From assembly GCA_902495705.1 (NCBI GenBank), contig CABUXT010000007.1, positions 14,247 to 78,246 on the forward strand: a stretch of 64,000 nucleotides of DNA, written 5' to 3'. This document shows, piece after piece, positions 8,139 to 15,566 of this stretch. The stretch's first letter is position 1. Each line of letters starts with the position of its first letter. Below the pieces are notes generated by a model. The model saw nothing but the letters and a program-made list of their open reading frames with translations, had not been told where the DNA came from and made no database searches. The translations under genes were made by a program, and so were the position numbers. This stretch comes from an uncultured cyanobacterium (GTDB taxonomy: Bacteria; Cyanobacteriota; Vampirovibrionia; Gastranaerophilales; Gastranaerophilaceae).

Positions 8139-8504
8139 TTATTTTTTCTTTGAAACTGGTCCTGTTTTCTTACCGCGTTGAGTTCTTGCGTTTGTTTTTG
8201 TTCTTTGACCGCGACATGGAAGTTTACGTTTGTGACGCATACCTCTGAATGAACCGATTTCTTGTAAACGTTTGATATTCATTGTAATTTCACGTCTCAA
8301 ATCACCTTCAATGTGATAATTAGACAATTCATTACGTAATAATTTAATATCTTCATCTGTTAAATCATCTGTTCTTAAATCAGGTGAAATACCTGTAGCT
8401 GCCAAGATTTTCTTAGCTCTTGTTGGTCCTATACCGAAGATGTAAGTTAATGCAACTTCCATTCTTTTGTTACGAGGTAAATCTACCCCTACTAGTCTTG
8501 CCAT
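8139..8504 (-). CDS. rpsM: 30S ribosomal protein S13
   Basis: 121 aa. [26 protein letters not shown] at the start, the [42 protein letters not shown] segment and the basic tail are characteristic of S13, which contacts the P-site tRNA and the inter-subunit bridge. It has an AAAAGGAG site upstream. It follows rpmJ after a 232-bp non-coding spacer. Confidence 0.98.
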   Translation of the reverse strand: MARLVGVDLPRNKRMEVALTYIFGIGPTRAKKILAATGISPDLRTDDLTDEDIKLLRNELSNYHIEGDLRREITMNIKRLQEIGSFRGMRHKRKLPCRGQRTKTNARTQRGKKTGPVSKKK

Positions 8505-8736
8505 TTAATTTTCTCCTTTTCTGTTGTTAGATTTTTTTGTTTATGAGGCTTAAATACTTCCTCACCAACTACTGTTTTGCTCGTAGTTTCAGCATAGATT
8601 GTCCGTCTGTATTAAATTATTGCTTTACACTCCGCACCGCTCATTTTGTTTTACTTCATAAAACTGCCATTCGCTTGCTCCGTGACTCTTCGTGCTGGGT
8701 TCGTGCTACGCACTCACACGGCGCACTACGCAAAAT
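8505..8736 (-). repeat. Repeat-like spacer between rpmJ and rpsM
   Basis: 232 bp with no gene. On the minus strand it contains AGTGCGCCGTGTGAGTGCG and CACGAACCCAGCACG. These resemble the loop insert of the palindromic repeats at 3359-3474 and 38509-38692 (GTGCGCCGTGTGAACG and GAACCCAGCACG). A repeat module therefore appears to have entered an essential ribosomal operon. Confidence 0.55.
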
Positions 8737-8850
8737 TTAACCTTGTCTTTGTTTGTGCTTAGGGTTTTCGCAAATTACTGCAATTCTACCTTTTCTTTTA
8801 ATGCATTTGCATTTGTCGCACATTTTTTTTACTGATGATCTTACTTTCAT
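8737..8850 (-). CDS. rpmJ: 50S ribosomal protein L36
   Basis: A 37-aa gene beginning [14 protein letters not shown] and ending [11 protein letters not shown]. The four zinc ligands are the Cys-x2-Cys pair, a further Cys and a His, i.e. the zinc-ribbon form of L36. It lies between infA and rpsM, its standard place. The ribosome binding site AAAGGAAAA lies upstream of the ATG at 8850. Confidence 0.96.
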   Translation of the reverse strand: MKVRSSVKKMCDKCKCIKRKGRIAVICENPKHKQRQG

Positions 8851-8886
8851 TTTCTTTTCCTTTATAAATAGTTTGTACGTGAGATT

Positions 8887-9102
8887 TTACTTTAATCTGA
8901 AGGTAATACGTCCTCTTGACAAATCGTACGGAGTCATTTCGACCTTAACTCTGTCGCCCGGCAAGATTCTGATGAAATTCTTTCTAATCTTACCTGAGAT
9001 GTGTGCCAAGATTTCGTGGTCATTTTCTAACTTCACACGAAACATCGCGTTCGGCATTGATTCTATGATTGTACCTTCTAATTCTATTACGTCTTTTGCC
9101 AT
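8887..9102 (-). CDS. infA: Translation initiation factor IF-1
   Basis: 71 aa, an OB-fold protein with the family sequence [43 protein letters not shown] and [14 protein letters not shown]-1 occupies the A site of the small subunit during initiation. It is the first gene of this operon in the window and is preceded by a recognisable promoter and a short hairpin in the leader (CCCAT-AGC-ATGGG, 9133-9145). No secY or adk lies upstream. Confidence 0.97.
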   Translation of the reverse strand: MAKDVIELEGTIIESMPNAMFRVKLENDHEILAHISGKIRKNFIRILPGDRVKVEMTPYDLSRGRITFRLK

Positions 9103-9154
9103 TTTTTCCTCATTTTCGGCTTTGTAAATACACCCATAGCATGGGCTTATTTTA

Positions 9155-9182
9155 ATAATACTTGCAAAATATTTGATTGCAA
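9155..9182 (-). promoter_or_regulatory. Promoter of the infA ribosomal operon
   Basis: On the minus strand TTGCAA (9177-9182), 16 bp, TATTAT (9155-9160), about 50 nt ahead of the infA start. A small hairpin lies in the leader. Confidence 0.55.
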
Positions 9183-9215
9183 GCTAATATCACAAGGTTT
9201 TTAAGGGAACTTAAC

Positions 9216-9314
9216 ATGAAAAATCTTGTTTGTTTTTATAAAAATACAACACAACCTGAAATTACAACTTTTGCCCAAAAATCAAATCAAATCTTAATTA
9301 TTAACATGTTGTAA
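9216..9314 (+). CDS. Possible 32-aa peptide gene
   Basis: An ATG with AAGGGA 8 nt upstream opens a 32-codon frame (MKNLVCFYKNTTQPEITT...) ending in TAA. It lies in the 331-bp gap between infA and rimI, which otherwise shows only A/T-rich promoter-like sequence. There is no homology argument; only the ribosome binding site and frame support it. Confidence 0.25.
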   Translation: MKNLVCFYKNTTQPEITTFAQKSNQILIINML

Positions 9315-9398
9315 ATTTTTATTAAGCATTTTTTATGTGCATATTTTTAATTAAACAATTTTATATTTTTTTACAGATTTTTGAGAAATTTTTCATTA

Positions 9399-9427
9399 TT
9401 GCCACGAAAATTTCATCATGCTAACAT
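9399..9427 (+). promoter_or_regulatory. Promoter of rimI, predicted leaderless
   Basis: TTGCCA (9399-9404), 17 bp, TAACAT (9422-9427). The rimI ATG begins 7 nt after the -10 box, exactly where transcription should start, and no Shine-Dalgarno sequence is present. Confidence 0.6.
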
Positions 9428-9433
9428 GTATTT

Positions 9434-9955
9434 ATGGAAGAAGTCACAATAAAACGAATGACTCCTGATGATATCGACGGAGTTATAAAAATCGAAGAGT
9501 CCGCATACGGAGACCACCACTGGTCAAGAGCATCTTTTCTTAACGAAATCAGCAACGATTTGGCAAAATATTACACCCTCCGCACAAGCGACGGCACACT
9601 TGCAGCTTATGCAGGATGTTGGCATATTTTGGAAGAGGCACATATTACAACAATTGCAGTTGCGCCTGAATTTAGAAGAAAAAATTTCGGACAAGCTTTA
9701 TTAAAACGAATAATTGATGACTGCTACTTAGAAAAAATCAAATACATAACACTGGAAGTCAGAGTGAGCAACACTCCTGCCATAAATTTGTACACAAAAT
9801 ACGGATTTTCATCTTTCGGAACAAGAAAAGGCTATTACCAAGACAACAACGAAGATGCACTTATTATGTGGACAAAGAACATATTTTTTGACGAATTCAA
9901 AAATCAATATGAACAAACTGTTAAAACATTGGAAGGAAAAATAAATATTAAATGA
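9434..9955 (+). CDS. rimI: Ribosomal protein S18 alanine N-acetyltransferase (GNAT family)
   Basis: 173 aa. The GNAT fold is clear: TIAVAPEFRRKNFGQALLKRIIDDC carries the acetyl-CoA binding motif (R/Q-x-x-G-x-G/A type), and LEVRVSNTPAINLYTKYGF and GTRKGYYQDNNEDALIMW are typical of RimI, which acetylates the N-terminal alanine of S18. The C-terminal about 25 residues (FFDEFKNQYEQ...) extend beyond the usual length of about 150. No tsaB or tsaD is adjacent. Its stop overlaps the start of the next gene (ATGA). Confidence 0.85.
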   Translation: MEEVTIKRMTPDDIDGVIKIEESAYGDHHWSRASFLNEISNDLAKYYTLRTSDGTLAAYAGCWHILEEAHITTIAVAPEFRRKNFGQALLKRIIDDCYLEKIKYITLEVRVSNTPAINLYTKYGFSSFGTRKGYYQDNNEDALIMWTKNIFFDEFKNQYEQTVKTLEGKINIK

Positions 9956-10620
9956 GCGAAGAAGTCTTAATACCCAAAATGACACGTATAGACAAGACAA
10001 AAAGAAGGAAAATCAAAATTCCTATGCTTAATGTTGTCATAATTCTTTTTTGCACATTATTGCTCATCGCATCAACATTTGTAAACATCGAAATCAGACA
10101 CTATATCGTGCCGTTTGGACTATTTTCAGACAAGGATTTAACACCTGACGATTTCATTTACACATTTAGCTTAATTCCGCAAATTCCGACATTGATGTTT
10201 ATTTGCTCAACTTTAGGCAAAAGAATGGCATTAACAAGTACAATTATATATATATTAATCGGACTGTTTGTTTTTCCGGTATTCGCGCTTGGCGGAGGAT
10301 TTCGATATATCGCACAATACGGATTTGGATATATAATTGCATACATTCCTGCAGTTTTGATAGCAGGCAAATTTTTAGAAAACAAATATTCCTTTGGAAA
10401 CATGATAAAAGCAGCTCTAACAGGGGTATTAACCATCCATATTATAGGAATTTTCTATATGATATTTATTGTGCTAATCAAACATTCAGGAGCATCATTC
10501 ATTTCCGGTTGGATTAATGCGCAAAGCGGACTAAAAATCGTCTACGACCTTATCGCAAGCTTTGTACTGATTTTGATTGGCAAATATCTCCACAGCGGCT
10601 TGAAGTACATTATGGAATAG
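9952..10620 (+). CDS. bioY: BioY-family biotin transporter component
   Basis: 222 aa with about six hydrophobic segments. The segment IYILIGLFVFPVFALGGG followed by a Gly-rich turn and YIIAYIPAVLIAG matches the BioY S-component pattern (L-x-G-xx-G-x-PVFA-x-G-G ... GY-x-x-G). BioY binds biotin and either works alone or with the EcfA/EcfT energising module, which is not visible here. The N-terminus has a basic cytosolic stretch (DKTKRRKIKIP). The ATGA overlap with rimI indicates co-translation. Confidence 0.75.
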   Translation: MSEEVLIPKMTRIDKTKRRKIKIPMLNVVIILFCTLLLIASTFVNIEIRHYIVPFGLFSDKDLTPDDFIYTFSLIPQIPTLMFICSTLGKRMALTSTIIYILIGLFVFPVFALGGGFRYIAQYGFGYIIAYIPAVLIAGKFLENKYSFGNMIKAALTGVLTIHIIGIFYMIFIVLIKHSGASFISGWINAQSGLKIVYDLIASFVLILIGKYLHSGLKYIME

Positions 10621-11040
10621 GCAGGATATAACAAGATTACCACAAATAAAAAGATAGCCATTCTGCATGTCTCTCCATATGGGAGAGACAAGGCACAAAG
10701 GTCTATGTCATTCTGAACTTGGTTCAGAATCTTTTTAATAATCAGAATTGAGCATATATAATATTTGCTAAGTATTGATTTATGGAAAAGACCCTGAAAT
10801 AAATTCAGGGTGACATAGACCTATGTGAAAGATTATAGTTTGTAGGGTGGGCTCACCAGCCCACCAATAAAATTATTAACATATAACCTCAATATGTTCA
10901 GTTAGAGATTCTGAATAGCAAGAAAATTATGCACTCATTTTTCGAGCAAATTTTCTAAGCTTTCAGAATGACAAATCTTAAAAAACACATAATCTATGCT
11001 TCACCCACATACCTTCTTGTCATCCCTTCTAAATTTCACT
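10621..11040. repeat. Intergenic cluster of modular palindromic repeats
   Basis: No gene seen. Contains a hairpin GTCTCTCC/GGAGAGAC (about 10669-10689); ATTCTGAA/TTCAGAAT (10710-10730); ACCCTGAA-ATAAA-TTCAGGGT (10791-10811); GGTGGGCT/AGCCCACC (10846-10865); and a long hairpin with outer arms ATTCTGAA (10908-10915) and TTCAGAAT (10962-10969) and inner arms AGAAAATT and AATTTTCT. Confidence 0.85.
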
Positions 11041-11048
11041 TTTATCAT

Positions 11049-11077
11049 TTGCCACAAAGGTGGATGTATGGTACAAT
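11049..11077 (+). promoter_or_regulatory. Promoter of the ZorAB-like operon
   Basis: TTGCCA (11049-11054), 17 bp, TACAAT (11072-11077), 26 nt ahead of the first ATG. Both elements match sigma-70 consensus in five of six positions. Confidence 0.65.
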
Positions 11078-11103
11078 AAAACCTAAGGAACGGTGATTTA
11101 GGT

Positions 11104-12015
11104 ATGGATTTTGTTAAATATATTTCAGATATTCCGATTTTGATTGTAATTACGGTATTTATTGCATCTACAATATACTGTTTTTCTAAATATGCCCAAA
11201 CCGGCAAACAACTCCAACAATTCATAAAATTTATGGAAGGGTTCAAAAAAAACGACCTCAATTTCAGGTTCAAAGAAATTGATGCGTGGATGAGCCAAAA
11301 CCCTTATGTTTCAGCCATTTGGCTAGAATTTAAAAACACATTGGTATTTTCTGAATCCGTTGCCCTAAAATCAGGTAACAACAACGCTTTAAAATACCAA
11401 GACATTTCATCTACCGTACAAAACGTACAAACAACAGCAGACCCACTATATTATTTCAACGAAGAAACACTTGTAACTTCAAAATTCAACTTCAAAATGG
11501 TTCAAACTATTCCAACCGTTTTGACAGGCTTTGGTCCGTTGTTCACATTCTTGAATATCGCAATCGCATTTGGGAGAATCGATTTTTCAACCCAAGAAAA
11601 AACAATTGCATCAGTTTCAAGCTTTATGGTAAGTATGCAAACCGCAGCATTGGTTTCAGTTATCGCAGTAGGTTCATCACTTGTTTACTTGATGATTGAA
11701 AGAATTATGTACAACAAAATGTGCAAAACTCCTGTCAACAAAATCCAAGAGATTATGGGCGGATTATTTGCAAGCATTTCGGCTGAAAAATTCTTATATG
11801 AATTATTGAGGGAATCAAAAATCCAAAACAATTCAACTTCAAACTTGATGTCAGATATACCATCACAATTCAAAACAGCATTCAATTCAACTATGGCAAC
11901 AAACCTTGTTCCATACCTTGAAAACCTTATATTCGGACTAAATCAATTGAACAAACAATTGAAAGAATCATTAAAGGAAAAGAAAGCAACCGACGTAATT
12001 GATGAGTTGTTCTAA
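11104..12015 (+). CDS. ZorA/MotA/TolQ-ExbB-like proton channel subunit
   Basis: 303 aa. One N-terminal membrane helix (about residues 8-26), a cytosolic stretch, then two further helices: TIPTVLTGFGPLFTFLNIAIAF (about 135-157) and SSFMVSMQTAALVSVIAVGSSLVYLMIER (about 173-202). This three-helix layout, with a TGFGPLFTF-type motif in place of the TGIGLLGTF of the family, resembles ZorA of Zorya anti-phage systems and ExbB/TolQ more than four-helix MotA. The C-terminal tail is short (about 90 aa, ending in a Lys/Glu-rich helix), unlike the long coiled-coil tail of typical ZorA. It is the first gene of a five-gene operon and is followed 8 bp later by its presumed partner. Family membership is likely; role in defence is inference. 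Confidence 0.75.
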   Translation: MDFVKYISDIPILIVITVFIASTIYCFSKYAQTGKQLQQFIKFMEGFKKNDLNFRFKEIDAWMSQNPYVSAIWLEFKNTLVFSESVALKSGNNNALKYQDISSTVQNVQTTADPLYYFNEETLVTSKFNFKMVQTIPTVLTGFGPLFTFLNIAIAFGRIDFSTQEKTIASVSSFMVSMQTAALVSVIAVGSSLVYLMIERIMYNKMCKTPVNKIQEIMGGLFASISAEKFLYELLRESKIQNNSTSNLMSDIPSQFKTAFNSTMATNLVPYLENLIFGLNQLNKQLKESLKEKKATDVIDELF

Positions 12016-12023
12016 GGAAATAA

Positions 12024-12716
12024 ATGAGTATAAAAATCAGAGGAAAACAGAATAGCGCATCGGAAGAAAACATCTTTTGGGTAACAATGGCAGACCTTTT
12101 GCTTGGTTTGGCAATTATTTTTATTACCCTTTTTGTGCTTGCTATGACAGGTTTTTCTCAACAAAATATTCAGCAGCAAAAAGTTCAAATGGAAGTCTCT
12201 GAAAAAATCGGTCAAGAACTTCAAAAGGCAGACATCAAAGTTGATATGGACAAAATGACAGGAGACTTAAAAATTTCTGATGTTGAATTATTTGAACTAA
12301 GCGACTGGCGTTTGTCTCCAAAAGGGAAAAAGCTGTTAGACAAACTTGCACCGATTTATATAAATTCAATTTTTGCAGATAAAGAGCTATCTAACGAAAT
12401 TCAGTATATAATAATACAAGGACACACCGACTCTCAAACTTTTGCAGGGGTAAAATCAAAAGATGAACAATTCCTCAAAAATATGGATTTGAGCTTAAAG
12501 CGTGCCAATGCCGTTGCTGAATACATATTCACAACAAACTATGATAAAAAATACGCCGACCAATTCAGAAAAATTGTCGTTGTTGAAGGCAAAAGCTACA
12601 ACGAACCTGTGATTGTGAACGGTAAAGAAGACTTTGACAAAAGCAGACGTGTTGAGTTAAAATTAAAAGTCAAAGACTGGAATGTTTCAACCGCACTCGG
12701 ATTAAAGAAGGATTAA
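12024..12716 (+). CDS. ZorB/MotB-like stator subunit with OmpA domain
   Basis: 230 aa. A cytosolic N-terminus is followed by one membrane helix, FWVTMADLLLGLAIIFITLFVLAM, whose Asp24 is placed like the proton-carrying Asp of MotB (Asp32) and ZorB. The periplasmic part is an OmpA-like peptidoglycan-binding domain: IIIQGHTDSQTF, DLSLKRANAVAEYIF and SRRVELKL. With the preceding protein it should form a peptidoglycan-anchored ion-driven inner-membrane motor of 5:2 type. There are no flagellar genes in the window. The UPF0210 gene starts 3 bp after its stop. Confidence 0.8.
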   Translation: MSIKIRGKQNSASEENIFWVTMADLLLGLAIIFITLFVLAMTGFSQQNIQQQKVQMEVSEKIGQELQKADIKVDMDKMTGDLKISDVELFELSDWRLSPKGKKLLDKLAPIYINSIFADKELSNEIQYIIIQGHTDSQTFAGVKSKDEQFLKNMDLSLKRANAVAEYIFTTNYDKKYADQFRKIVVVEGKSYNEPVIVNGKEDFDKSRRVELKLKVKDWNVSTALGLKKD

Positions 12717-12719
12717 AAA

Positions 12720-14081
12720 ATGCTTGATGAAAACAACATATTAGAAACCATAAATATGATAAAACTCTACAATCTTGATATCAGGACAGTGACACTTGCC
12801 TTGAGTTTGCGAGATTGTATCGCAGAAGATACAGACACCGTATGTAAAAAAATCTATGACAAAATCAAAAAATACGCTCATAATTTGGTTGAATATGCTG
12901 ACGAACTTGCGGATGAATATTCTATCCCAATCATTAACAAAAGAATTGCAGTGACTCCAATTTCATTCATCGGAGAGTCTTGCAAAAATCCTGATTATGT
13001 AAAAATTGCACAAACACTTGATAAAGCAGCCAAAGAGGTCGGAGTAAACTTTGTCGGCGGATTTTCTGCACTTGTTGAAAAAGGCTGTACAAAAGGTGAT
13101 AATCTTTTAATCGAAAGTATTCCTGAGGCTCTTGCAACAACAGAAAGAGTTTGTTCATCAATAAATTTGGCATCCTCAAAAGCGGGTATCAATATGGATG
13201 CCGTTTTGAAAATGTCTGAAATAATTAAAAAATCTGCAAAATTAACCAAAGACCTAGACGGAATCGGTGCAGCTAAACTTGTTGTATTTTGTAATGTTCC
13301 GGGGGACAATCCGTTTATGGCAGGTGCTTTTTGCGGAATGGGCGAACCTGAATGTGCACTAAATGTCGGAGTTTCAGGCCCTGGGGTTGTTCGCGCAGCA
13401 GTTGAGGCTCTTCCAAAAGGTGCTGATATGAGCGAACTTGCAAATAAAATTAAAGAAATCGCATACAAAATCACATCAACAGGTGAACTTGTAGGGCGCA
13501 AATTGGCAAAAAGACTGGATATCCCGTTTGGAGTAATCGATTTGTCACTCGCTCCAACACCTGCGGCAGGTGACAGCGTTGCAGGTATTTTCCAAGCAAT
13601 GGGCTTAGAACATGCAGGTGCGCACGGCACTACAGCCGCACTTGCAATGCTTAATGATGCTGTTAAAAAAGGTGGAATTATGGCAAGTTCTCATGTTGGC
13701 GGCTTGTCCGGAGCTTTCATACCTGTTTCAGAAGACGCAGGAATGATTGAGGCTGCAACAAAAGGATATTTGGTATTTGACAAACTTGAGGCAATGACAT
13801 CAGTTTGCTCAGTTGGACTTGATATGATTGCAATCCCCGGGGATACACCATCTGATACTATTGCAGGAATTATTGCTGATGAAATGGCTATCGGTATGAT
13901 TAACAAAAAGACCACAGCCGTTAGAATTATCCCTGCGTATGGCAAAACAGTCGGTGATAAAATTTCTTATGGCGGATTACTCGGAGAGGCTCCAATTATG
14001 CCTGTCAACAAGCTTTCATCTACCAATTTTGTACAAAGAGGCGGAAGAATCCCTGCCCCAATTCACAGTTTGAATAATTAA
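12720..14081 (+). CDS. UPF0210 / PFL-family protein
   Basis: 453 aa, the normal length for the family. Diagnostic stretches are [74 protein letters not shown] and [20 protein letters not shown]. The family is related to glycyl-radical-like folds and has no firmly assigned reaction. It commonly sits beside an ACT-domain protein (UPF0237), but none is present here. A ribosome binding site (AAGGA) lies inside the end of the ZorB-like gene, so both are co-transcribed. Whether it takes part in the stator function or is only a passenger is unknown. Confidence 0.93.
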   Translation: MLDENNILETINMIKLYNLDIRTVTLALSLRDCIAEDTDTVCKKIYDKIKKYAHNLVEYADELADEYSIPIINKRIAVTPISFIGESCKNPDYVKIAQTLDKAAKEVGVNFVGGFSALVEKGCTKGDNLLIESIPEALATTERVCSSINLASSKAGINMDAVLKMSEIIKKSAKLTKDLDGIGAAKLVVFCNVPGDNPFMAGAFCGMGEPECALNVGVSGPGVVRAAVEALPKGADMSELANKIKEIAYKITSTGELVGRKLAKRLDIPFGVIDLSLAPTPAAGDSVAGIFQAMGLEHAGAHGTTAALAMLNDAVKKGGIMASSHVGGLSGAFIPVSEDAGMIEAATKGYLVFDKLEAMTSVCSVGLDMIAIPGDTPSDTIAGIIADEMAIGMINKKTTAVRIIPAYGKTVGDKISYGGLLGEAPIMPVNKLSSTNFVQRGGRIPAPIHSLNN

Positions 14082-14099
14082 TAATAAAGGAATCACAAA

Positions 14100-14624
14100 A
14101 TGGCTACTGCTAGGTCAATTACAAAATTTGAAAACAGTTTAAAAGAATTTTTGGTAAACGCTATGGCGGATAAATACGGAGATGCACATTCTTATGCATA
14201 CCGTTATAACAACTTGAAAGTCTATATGGACCCAAAACGAGAAGATGAACCGCATTTTTTTGTACAAATCGGAATTTCTGAGGCTTGTTTTGCAATTCTT
14301 GATGGGAAGAAATTAGAAGGCGGACTTGGAGCAGAAGACGGCTACGTAAAGCGTTGGTCTGACAGGTCTAACATCAACAATGAGCTTAAAAATCACTGGA
14401 AAGTTATCAAAGAAGCAATTGCAGCGGAAGAAGAAGAGGATGCTACAAAGAAATCTTCTGCTATCACTGCATTAAGAAGAGCCGAATCGTCGCAAACCGA
14501 CCTTAACGTCGATATGACAGGTACAGGTATTGATAAGACAAAACGTGAAGAATTGGAACGAAAGAAAAAACGTTTTGCAGGATTCAAAAAAGATATTGAC
14601 AAAAATAAGCATGATAATCCATAA
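14100..14624 (+). CDS. Unknown protein, 174 aa (paralog A)
   Basis: Not recognised. A globular N-terminal domain (about residues 1-105) carries YNNLKVYMD, PHFFVQIGISEACFAI and GGLGAEDGYVKRW, followed by a charged, partly coiled-coil C-terminal tail rich in Glu and Lys. The next gene has the same domain, so the two arose by tandem duplication. No signal peptide or membrane helix. A good ribosome binding site (AAAGGA) lies upstream, 18 bp after the UPF0210 stop. As the fourth gene of the stator operon it is a candidate cytosolic partner of the ZorAB-like channel. Confidence 0.75.
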   Translation: MATARSITKFENSLKEFLVNAMADKYGDAHSYAYRYNNLKVYMDPKREDEPHFFVQIGISEACFAILDGKKLEGGLGAEDGYVKRWSDRSNINNELKNHWKVIKEAIAAEEEEDATKKSSAITALRRAESSQTDLNVDMTGTGIDKTKREELERKKKRFAGFKKDIDKNKHDNP

Positions 14625-14648
14625 TAGCAGGTAAGGAGGCTAGAGAAT

Positions 14649-15254
14649 ATGAAAACACTTCATGAAATGGCCGTTAAATTACAAGAATATATCATTAAAT
14701 CACAAGAAGACGCTCACAACTCAACAAACATGAACGTCACTAAGTATAATAACCTGAAATTAAAAATGGATTCAAAAATTCACTATCCGCACATAATTGT
14801 GTGTATAGGAATATCCGAAGTTGTATTTAATATTGCAGAAGGGACAAAAACCGACGGTGGACTTGGACCTGATGAAAAATATGTTAGAAAATGGCTAGGA
14901 AACAGCACGGTTCTTTCTGATTTAAAAGAACTGTATCTTGCAATGAGTGACCTGATTAGAGCAGAAGATGAAGACAAAGCCGTTGCTATGGAAGGTGAGG
15001 CTGAAGAGGCAAAACGAGATGCACCAAGAAAACGCCACAAGTTCAAAGAACTGCTAAATGCTGCAATGCCGACAGATGTGTTATCAGATTCTGAAGAAAC
15101 GGAAGACGAACCGGAATTATTGTCAGTAGAGGAAAGTGTAAAAGAAAGAATGTCACCGGAAGAGGCGCCGACAAATGACGGTGGTCCTGAAACAGTTGAA
15201 CAAGTGAAGAAAGGCTTGAAAGATTACTTGAAATCTATGTTCCGAAGGATATAG
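14649..15254 (+). CDS. Unknown protein, 201 aa (paralog B)
   Basis: Not recognised; paralog of the preceding gene. Shared positions include YNNLKLKMD, PHIIVCIGISEVVF, GGLGPDEKYVRKW and an AEDED-type acidic end to the domain. The C-terminal tail is different: acidic and Pro/Glu-rich, ending in a short amphipathic basic helix (GLKDYLKSMFRRI) that could contact a membrane or partner. A very strong Shine-Dalgarno (TAAGGAGG) precedes the ATG. Last gene of the operon. Confidence 0.75.
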   Translation: MKTLHEMAVKLQEYIIKSQEDAHNSTNMNVTKYNNLKLKMDSKIHYPHIIVCIGISEVVFNIAEGTKTDGGLGPDEKYVRKWLGNSTVLSDLKELYLAMSDLIRAEDEDKAVAMEGEAEEAKRDAPRKRHKFKELLNAAMPTDVLSDSEETEDEPELLSVEESVKERMSPEEAPTNDGGPETVEQVKKGLKDYLKSMFRRI

Positions 15255-15296
15255 AGGCAGGATTTTATATTCTCATTCTGAAAGTTTTACTTACTA

Positions 15297-15495
15297 TGTC
15301 ACCCTGAACAGCAGGAGCAGAGTGCGAAACGAAGTGGAGTCACGTTTTATGCGACTGCGTAGATTCAGGGTCTATCCATTTGATTAATAAGTAACACACA
15401 AAGGTCAATTTTAAAAATAAGCATTGATAGATTCTGAACAGGATAAAATCTAAGCCAAACAAGTTGGCAAGATTTTTAATCCTTTCAGAATGACA
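15297..15495. repeat. Modular palindromic repeat, near-identical copy at 63837
   Basis: Positions 15297-15438 match 63837-63978 with few substitutions and no indels (constant offset 48540). The first hairpin has arms ACCCTGAA (15301-15308) and TTCAGGGT (15364-15371) around a loop starting CAGCAGGAGCAG. A second hairpin begins ATTCTGAA (15431) and ends TTCAGAAT (15491), with inner GGATAAAATC and GATTTTTAATCC arms. The two copies stop matching inside this second hairpin, directly after its first arm. Confidence 0.85.
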
Positions 15496-15509
15496 ATATA
15501 TTATAATAA

Positions 15510-15542
15510 GCGCGAGGGGCAAGGAAACCTTGCCCCTCGCGC
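15510..15542 (-). terminator. Strong terminator of ppdK
   Basis: A perfect 15-bp GC-rich stem (GCGCGAGGGGCAAGG and its complement) with an AAA loop, 25 bp after the ppdK stop. On the minus strand it is followed by TTATTATAATAT. Confidence 0.85.
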
Positions 15543-15566
15543 AACTTTAACAATTTTCCCAAATTC

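Noticed and set aside
11104..12716. Calling the pair flagellar MotA/MotB
   Set aside because: Three rather than four membrane helices in the first protein, no MotA cytoplasmic charged-residue pattern, and no flagellar genes nearby; ZorAB/ExbB-like is the better description.
12995..13630. 211-codon minus-strand frame
   Set aside because: Antisense shadow of the UPF0210 gene, whose sense-strand family match is unambiguous; Pro/Ser/Ala-rich translation is typical of such shadows.
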